Translations under genes and position numbers: made by a program
Part shown: piece by piece, positions 5,961 to 13,457 of the stretch
Layout of the letters: the number at the start of each line of letters is the position of its first letter
Numbering within the stretch: the first letter of the stretch is position 1
The notes under the pieces: generated by a model
Told to the model about the DNA's origin: nothing
Database searches by the model: none
The model's input: the letters and a program-made list of their open reading frames with translations, nothing else
Assembly: GCA_900549155.1 (NCBI GenBank)
Contig: URNF01000045.1
Coordinates: 1 to 13,457 of the forward strand
Origin: an uncultured Oscillospiraceae bacterium
Lineage (GTDB): Bacteria > Bacillota > Clostridia > Oscillospirales > Acutalibacteraceae
DNA length: 13,457 nt
Direction of reading: 5' to 3'

Positions 5961-7800
5961 TGTCTGTCTCCTCTCTGAAATACCGCACGATCGCCTCGGC
6001 GGCGGGGCGGGTGACGCCCTTCACCAAAAGCAGTTCCTCGACGGTCGCATCGGACACCGCCTTGACCGAGCCGAACTGCCGCAGCAGCGCGCGGGCGCGC
6101 TCCTTGCCGACGCCGGGAATTTTTTGCAGCGTGACCGACACCATGCTGCCGCTGCGTTTTTTGCGGTGATAGGTGATGGCAAAGCGGTGCACCTCTTCCT
6201 GGATGTCCGAGAGCAGGGAAAACACCGTCCGCTTTGCCGCAATGGCGATCTCGCCGCCGTCGGCGGAGATGGCGCGGGTGCGGTGCTTGTCGTCCTTGAC
6301 AAGACCGAAAACGGGAATGCCCAGTCCGAAGCTGTCGATGAGCGGCTTCACCGCCGTCACATGCTCGCTGCCGCCGTCCAGCAGGATGAGATCCGGCTTT
6401 TTGCCGAATCCGCTGTCGTGCTGCGGGCTTTTTTCATATTCGGTGAGACGCCTTTCGAGCACCTCCCGCATGGCGGCATAGTCGTCGGCGCGGGCAGCGT
6501 CCCTGACCGCGAAGCGCCGATAGGCACTTTTGAACGGCTTTCCGTTTTTGAACACCACCATGCCGGCAACCTCTGCGTCGCCGGCGGTGTGGGAAATGTC
6601 ATAGCATTCGATATACAAAGGCGGCGCATCCAGCGCCAGCAGCGTTTGCAGCTCATTGAGCGCCGTGCTCTCCCTTCCCGTCATGCCGACTCTGTGCGCA
6701 ATGCGCTCGGCGGCGTTGTCGCGGCACATGGCGACAAGCCGCGCCTGTTCGCCGATCTGCGGCTGCACCAGATGCACGCGCTTTTTGCGCTTTTCGGACA
6801 GAAATTGCTCCAAAAGTGCGGCGTCCTCGATGTCGCCGTCCAGTGTGACCTGCGGCGGGACACGGTCGCGCATCGTATAATACTGCTGCAGAAACTCCGC
6901 TCTTGCGGCGGGCAGATTTTCCTGTTCATCCATCAAAAAATATTCCTGCTCCCGCAGCGCGCCGTCCGCAAAACGGAACACCTGAAAGCAGCTTTTGCCC
7001 GATCCTGTCGCAACGGCGATGACGTCCTGCTCGGAGACGGCGGACATGACGACCTTTTGCCGTTCGCCCATGCGGCGGATGGCGGTGATGCGGTCGCGCA
7101 GGCGCGCCGCCTTTTCAAATTCCAGCGCCTCGGCGGCTTCTTCCATGCGGGCTGTCAGCGTTTGCAGCGTGCTTTTGCTGCCCTTTGTGAGCAGCTCCAC
7201 CGCGCCCTCGACCCGCTCGGCATAAGCGGCGGCGGAAACCTTGCCGCTGCACGGCGCACAGCAGCGGTGAATGTGCGCGTTGAGACAGGGGCGCACCGTT
7301 TGCCTGCCCTGCACGAAGCTGTGCCCGCAGGTGGCAAGCCCGAACACGGCGGACGCCTCGTCCACCGCCTGCTTGATGTCATAGCCGCTCATATACGGCC
7401 CGATATACCGCGCGCCGTCGTCCGCCGTCTGCTTTGCCTCGGAAATGCGGGAAAACGGCGGCGGGGAGATGCGGATATAGTGATAGCCCCTGTCGTCCTT
7501 GAGTAGGATGTTGTATTTCGGGCGGTGCTGCTTTATGAGTGAGCATTCCAGCACCAGCGCTTCAAACTCGCTGCCCACCACGATATAGGTGAACGTCGCC
7601 ACGTGCGCTACCATCTGCCGCACCTTTTCGGTGTGGTTCGTTTCCGAGCCGAAATATTGGCTCACGCGGTTTTTGAGCGCCTTGGCTTTGCCGATATAGA
7701 TGATCTCATCGGCGGCGTTTTTCATGATATACACGCCCGGCTGCAGCGGCAGGGTCATCGCTTTTTTGCGCAGCGCGGCAATTCTTTCGTTATCGTTCAT
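5953..7800 (-). CDS. uvrC: UvrABC excision nuclease subunit C
   Basis: A 615-residue UvrC, which makes both incisions around UvrB-bound DNA lesions in nucleotide excision repair. Domains in order: GIY-YIG nuclease (GVY at 22-24, IIYIGKAK 33-40, Arg45 and Glu85), a Cys cluster ending CAPCSG (181-186), a UVR/UvrB-binding segment (about 212-247), the RNase H-like C-terminal nuclease (YDISH with Asp401, LLDGG with Asp475, VKDDKHRT 501-508, EEVHRFA with His538) and a helix-hairpin-helix pair (560-608). The motif usually read as DGGKGQ is DGGSEH here. I chose the ATG at 7800 because it gives the normal UvrC N-terminus and sits 4 bp after the comM stop. The in-frame extension to 7902 would lie inside comM. 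The ribosome binding site is weak, consistent with coupling to comM translation. Confidence 0.96.
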   Translation of the reverse strand: MNDNERIAALRKKAMTLPLQPGVYIMKNAADEIIYIGKAKALKNRVSQYFGSETNHTEKVRQMVAHVATFTYIVVGSEFEALVLECSLIKQHRPKYNILLKDDRGYHYIRISPPPFSRISEAKQTADDGARYIGPYMSGYDIKQAVDEASAVFGLATCGHSFVQGRQTVRPCLNAHIHRCCAPCSGKVSAAAYAERVEGAVELLTKGSKSTLQTLTARMEEAAEALEFEKAARLRDRITAIRRMGERQKVVMSAVSEQDVIAVATGSGKSCFQVFRFADGALREQEYFLMDEQENLPAARAEFLQQYYTMRDRVPPQVTLDGDIEDAALLEQFLSEKRKKRVHLVQPQIGEQARLVAMCRDNAAERIAHRVGMTGRESTALNELQTLLALDAPPLYIECYDISHTAGDAEVAGMVVFKNGKPFKSAYRRFAVRDAARADDYAAMREVLERRLTEYEKSPQHDSGFGKKPDLILLDGGSEHVTAVKPLIDSFGLGIPVFGLVKDDKHRTRAISADGGEIAIAAKRTVFSLLSDIQEEVHRFAITYHRKKRSGSMVSVTLQKIPGVGKERARALLRQFGSVKAVSDATVEELLLVKGVTRPAAEAIVRYFREETDNG

Positions 7801-7804
7801 GGCG

Positions 7805-9334
7805 TCACCGTGTCTGCCAGTACTTACGGTCAAGGCTGCGATATTGGATAGCTTCCGCCACGTGTGCAACCTCGAGCGTTTCGCTGCCTGCAAGGTCGGC
7901 AATGGTGCGCGCCACCTTCAAAAGACGGTCATAGGCACGGGCGGACAGCCCCATGCGCTCAAACGCGCCCGCAAGCATCGTTTTTGCCGCGTCGGACATG
8001 GGACACATTTCCTGCAGCTTTCCCGTCGGGATGGTCGCGTTGGAAACAATGTCCGTTCCCGCAAAGCGTACCCGCTGCACCGCGCGGGCGGCGTTGACGC
8101 GCGCCTTGATCGCGGCGGAGCTTTCCGCCTTTTCGCCCGAGGAAAGGTGCGAAAATTCCACCGGCGGCACCTCGATGTGCAGATCGACACGGTCGAGCAG
8201 CGGGCCGGAGATCTTGTTCATATACCGTGCAGCCGCCGCAGCGGTGCAGGTGCAGGCTCTGGTCGGATGCCCATAGTAGCCGCAGGGACAGGGGTTCATG
8301 GCGGCGACCAGCATGAAATTGCAGGGATAGGTCAGCGATGCGCTGACGCGGGAGATGGTGACCTTGCCGTCCTCAAGCGGCTGGCGCAGACATTCCATCG
8401 TCTGACGGGAAAACTCCGGCAGCTCGTCCAAAAACAGCACGCCGCCGTGTGCCAGCGAAATTTCGCCCGGGTGCGGCACGACACCGCCGCCCGCCAGTCC
8501 CTGCGGGGAAATATTGTGATGCGGCGCGCGGAACGGACGGCGATGCAGCAGTCCCGCACCGCCCGGCAGCGTCCCCGCGACCGAATGGATCTTCGTGATC
8601 TCCAGCGCCTCTTCCTGCGTCAGATCGGGCAGGATGGAAGGCAGACGCTTGGCAAGCATGCTTTTGCCCGACCCCGGTGGGCCGATGAGCAGCACGTTGT
8701 GCGAGCCGGCAGCGGCGATCTCCATCGCCCGCCTTGCCGCTTCCTGTCCCATGACCTCGGAAAAATCCGGCAGCGGCGGTTCATTTTCACCGCCATTTGC
8801 ATGCGGCGTGACAACGGGGAGCGGCATGCTGCCGGAAAGATGCAGCATCAGCGCGTCCACGTTCGGCGGCGCAAAAACGGAAAGGCCGCTCACGACCGCC
8901 GCTTCCTCGGCGTTTTCCGCCGGAACATACAGCTCCTTCATCCCTGCATCGCGGGCGGCGATCGCCATCGGCAGTACGCCGCGCACGGGGCGGATCGCGC
9001 CCGCCAGCGACAGCTCGCCGATGAACGCTTTTTCATCGAGGGAAGCCTTCAGCTGCCCCGATGCCTTCAGAATGGCGAGCAGCAGCGGCAGATCATACAC
9101 CGAGCCTTCCTTTTTCACGTCGGCGGGGGCGAGATTGACGGTGATGCGGCTGACGGGATAGGTAAATCCCGCGTTTTTGATAACGGCGCGCACGCGGTCG
9201 CGGGATTCCCGCACCGCCGCGTCCGGCAGACCGACCAGCTCAAACGAGGGCAGCCCTTGGGAAATGTCCGCTTCGGTGGTGACGGGGAAGCCGTCGATGC
9301 CGAAAAGCCCGAGGCTTTGGACACTGGCAAACAT
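7805..9334 (-). CDS. comM: YifB/ComM-family Mg chelatase-like AAA+ ATPase
   Basis: A 509-residue full-length YifB/ComM protein. In naturally transformable bacteria ComM is a hexameric helicase that drives branch migration during recombination of incoming DNA; in clostridia the role is less certain. The N-terminal ChlI-like domain (1-165) begins with the family-typical FASVQSLGLFGIDGFPV and includes GLPSFELVGLPDAAVRESRDR. The AAA+ module (about 190-395) has Walker A GPPGSGKS (218-225), Walker B VLFLDE (299-304), a four-Cys motif around CPCGYYGHPTRACTC (349-363) and a candidate arginine finger in GPLLDRVDL (Arg382). The C-terminal helical domain closes at 509. A ribosome binding site (AAAGGA) lies inside the end of the ATPase gene, 4 bp upstream, and uvrC starts 4 bp after its stop. 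Confidence 0.95.
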   Translation of the reverse strand: MFASVQSLGLFGIDGFPVTTEADISQGLPSFELVGLPDAAVRESRDRVRAVIKNAGFTYPVSRITVNLAPADVKKEGSVYDLPLLLAILKASGQLKASLDEKAFIGELSLAGAIRPVRGVLPMAIAARDAGMKELYVPAENAEEAAVVSGLSVFAPPNVDALMLHLSGSMPLPVVTPHANGGENEPPLPDFSEVMGQEAARRAMEIAAAGSHNVLLIGPPGSGKSMLAKRLPSILPDLTQEEALEITKIHSVAGTLPGGAGLLHRRPFRAPHHNISPQGLAGGGVVPHPGEISLAHGGVLFLDELPEFSRQTMECLRQPLEDGKVTISRVSASLTYPCNFMLVAAMNPCPCGYYGHPTRACTCTAAAAARYMNKISGPLLDRVDLHIEVPPVEFSHLSSGEKAESSAAIKARVNAARAVQRVRFAGTDIVSNATIPTGKLQEMCPMSDAAKTMLAGAFERMGLSARAYDRLLKVARTIADLAGSETLEVAHVAEAIQYRSLDRKYWQTR

Positions 9335-9338
9335 ACGA

Positions 9339-12143
<2,805 letters not shown>

Positions 12144-12179
12144 AAGATTCCTCATTTCATTTTGAAGATAGATACATAC

Positions 12180-12208
12180 ATGATACCACAGTCTTCATTT
12201 TTTTGCAA
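12180..12208 (-). promoter_or_regulatory. Promoter of the ATPase-comM-uvrC-ybaK operon
   Basis: On the minus strand, TTGCAA (12208-12203) is followed after 17 bp by TATCAT (12185-12180), preceded by TGG, which makes an extended -10. Predicted transcription starts near 12173, about 30 nt before the chosen ATPase start. No other comparably good promoter was seen in the tight junctions downstream, so this probably serves all four genes. Confidence 0.65.
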
Positions 12209-12275
12209 CACCGTGTGCTGCAGGGCGCAAAACGGGCGAAAAAACGAAAAATCCGAAGAAAATGCTATTTTAACC

Positions 12276-12304
12276 TTGCAAAAAAGACGGGTCTTGTGTA
12301 TAAT
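12276..12304 (+). promoter_or_regulatory. Promoter of the CdaR/PucR-type regulator gene
   Basis: TTGCAA (12276-12281) and a perfect TATAAT (12299-12304) are separated by 17 bp. An A-rich stretch lies upstream (12237-12262) and could act as an UP element. Transcription would start near 12311, leaving a leader of about 88 nt before the regulator ATG. Confidence 0.7.
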
Positions 12305-12353
12305 TACATAAAGATGGGTATAGTATGCCCTCTAAAATGGTCAAATTGTTTGT

Positions 12354-12373
12354 GCGCGGCGGCGCTGCCGCGC
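12354..12373 (+). promoter_or_regulatory. GC-rich hairpin in the regulator 5' leader
   Basis: GCGCGGC (12354-12360) pairs with GCCGCGC (12367-12373) around a 6-nt loop, 14 nt before the ribosome binding site. No T run follows, so it is not a simple terminator. It could affect mRNA stability or translation; its function is unknown. Confidence 0.4.
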
Positions 12374-12398
12374 TCCGAAAAAAGGATGGAGAGTTTCT

Positions 12399-13457
12399 AT
12401 GTCGAACAGACTGTTTCAAAGCGTGGTTCATCAGATGCAGCCGGCGATCGACCGCACCATCGGCGTGATCGATGAGAGCCTGTCGATCGTTGCGTGCAGC
12501 GATCTCGGACGCATCGGGGAGAGCGTTCCCGCCGTCACGGCGGAGACCTTCACGGTGCCGGAGGCGTTTGTGGTGGACGGCTATACGTATAAGGCGTTTG
12601 CCCGCCCGCACTGCGAGTATGTGCTGTTTGTGGAGGGCAACGACGAGGAAGCGGAGCGGTATGCGGCGCTTTTGGCGGTATCTCTCACCAACATCAAGCA
12701 GTATTATGACGAAAAATACGATCGCGGCAACTTTGTGAAAAACGTGATCCTTGACAACATCCTGTCGGGCGATATCTATCTCAAAGCGCGCGAGCTGCGG
12801 TTCAACAGCGATGTCGACCGCGTGGTGCTGCTCATCCGTGTGGCGTCCCATTCGGAGGTCTCCGCGTTTGATGTGGTGCAGAACCTGTTCCCCGACAAGG
12901 CAAAGGACTTTGTCATCAACATCAACGAAAACGACATCGCGCTTGTGAAGGAGATCCGCAGCGGCATCGACGGGCGCGATCTCGAAAAGCTGGCGTGCTC
13001 CATTGTGGATACGCTCAGCAGCGAATTTTACACGCAGGTGTCGGTCGGCATCGGCACGGTCGTTTCCAGCATCAAGGAGCTTGCCGGTTCTTTCAAGGAA
13101 GCGCAGATCGCGCTGGAGGTCGGCAAGGTGTTTGACACTGAGCGCACCATCGTCAGCTATGACAATCTCGGCATTGCGCGCCTTATCTATCAGCTGCCGA
13201 CCACGCTGTGCGAAATGTTCCTGCGGGAGATCTTCAAGCGCGGTTCGATCGAGTCGCTCGATCAGGAAACGCTGTTCACCATTCAGAAATTCTTTGAGAA
13301 TAACCTCAATGTTTCCGAGACCTCGCGCAAGCTGTTTTTGCACCGCAACACGCTTGTCTACCGTCTCGAAAAGATCAAGCGCCTGACGGGGCTGGATCTG
13401 CGGCGGTTTGACGACGCGATCGTGTTCAAGGTGGCGCTGATGGTCAAGAAGTATCTG
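12399..13457 (+). CDS. CdaR/PucR-type transcriptional regulator (3' end beyond window)
   Basis: An open frame of 353 codons with no stop before the window edge. The ATG at 12399 has GGAGAG 5 nt upstream. Residues 1-100 form a small sensor-like domain beginning MSNRLFQSVV, with IGVIDESLSIVACSDLGRIG at 21-40. Residues about 110-255 resemble the CdaR GGDEF-like domain of this family, which keeps the fold without the GGDEF motif (VSVGIGTVVSSIKELAGS followed by EAQIALEVGK). The C-terminal PucR-type helix-turn-helix (292-353) is clear: FFENNLNVSETSRKLFLHRN, then TLVYRLEKIKRLTGLDLRRF. Since this domain usually ends the protein, only a few residues are probably missing. Named relatives respond to small metabolites such as sugar diacids or purines, but the effector here cannot be read from sequence. 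It is divergent from the ATPase operon. Confidence 0.9.
   Translation, partial: MSNRLFQSVVHQMQPAIDRTIGVIDESLSIVACSDLGRIGESVPAVTAETFTVPEAFVVDGYTYKAFARPHCEYVLFVEGNDEEAERYAALLAVSLTNIKQYYDEKYDRGNFVKNVILDNILSGDIYLKARELRFNSDVDRVVLLIRVASHSEVSAFDVVQNLFPDKAKDFVININENDIALVKEIRSGIDGRDLEKLACSIVDTLSSEFYTQVSVGIGTVVSSIKELAGSFKEAQIALEVGKVFDTERTIVSYDNLGIARLIYQLPTTLCEMFLREIFKRGSIESLDQETLFTIQKFFENNLNVSETSRKLFLHRNTLVYRLEKIKRLTGLDLRRFDDAIVFKVALMVKKYL

Larger units (their letters stand above)
12144..12398. other. Divergent intergenic region between the Ca2+ ATPase and CdaR-type regulator
   Basis: These 255 bp hold no convincing gene. They contain two back-to-back promoters with the same TTGCAA -35 and 17-bp spacer, an A-rich segment between them (about 12230-12265), and a GC-rich hairpin in the regulator leader. 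Short open frames crossing the region have no ribosome binding site and are out of frame with the regulator. Confidence 0.7.

Noticed and set aside
7801..7902. Extended N-terminus for UvrC starting at 7902
   Set aside because: The extension lies inside the comM coding region and does not resemble a UvrC N-terminus.
12314..12475. Possible leader peptide upstream of the CdaR-type regulator
   Set aside because: An ATG near 12314 has no ribosome binding site, and its frame runs past the regulator start out of frame without the regulatory-codon runs of an attenuator.

Overview
The window looks like chromosomal DNA from a fairly GC-rich member of the Bacillota, most likely class Clostridia (Oscillospiraceae/Ruminococcaceae-like). 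The evidence is strong AGGAGG-type ribosome binding sites, a Gram-positive style lipoprotein signal, a PucR/CdaR-type regulator, and a VTC-domain/DUF4956/DUF4353 gene set typical of clostridia. The assignment rests on gene content and style only, since no database search was possible. No mobile elements, RNA genes or CRISPR arrays were seen. Gene packing is tight, and every recognised gene appears intact except the last, which runs off the right edge.

Region A (1-5435) is a putative surface or polyphosphate system. On the minus strand lie a VTC-type polyphosphate polymerase domain protein and a DUF4956 membrane protein, overlapping by 8 bp, followed by an OmpR-family response regulator and its sensor histidine kinase. 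The regulator pair has its own housekeeping-type promoter. On the plus strand, divergent from the VTC gene, is a large DUF4353 (Cthe_2159-like) beta-helix lipoprotein. The 119-bp gap between them holds a mirror-symmetric control region. On each side a CTTTAR-N5-CTTTAR tandem box ends exactly 10 bp before a TATCRT -10 element, which is the geometry expected for class II activation by an OmpR/PhoB-type regulator. The simplest model is that the neighbouring two-component system switches on both the VTC-DUF4956 operon and the lipoprotein. This is the most interesting part of the window.

Region B (5439-12143) is a minus-strand operon. A P2-type Ca2+-transporting ATPase is followed by comM/yifB (AAA+ DNA helicase), uvrC (excision nuclease) and ybaK (Cys-tRNA(Pro) deacylase). 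The spacings are only a few bases or overlapping. The promoter is extended -10 type (TTGCAA-N17-TATCAT), and a perfect 16-bp hairpin serves as a shared bidirectional terminator with the convergent lipoprotein gene.

Region C (12144-13457) has a 255-bp divergent intergenic region with two matched promoters. It is followed by a CdaR/PucR-type transcriptional regulator that is still open at the window edge.
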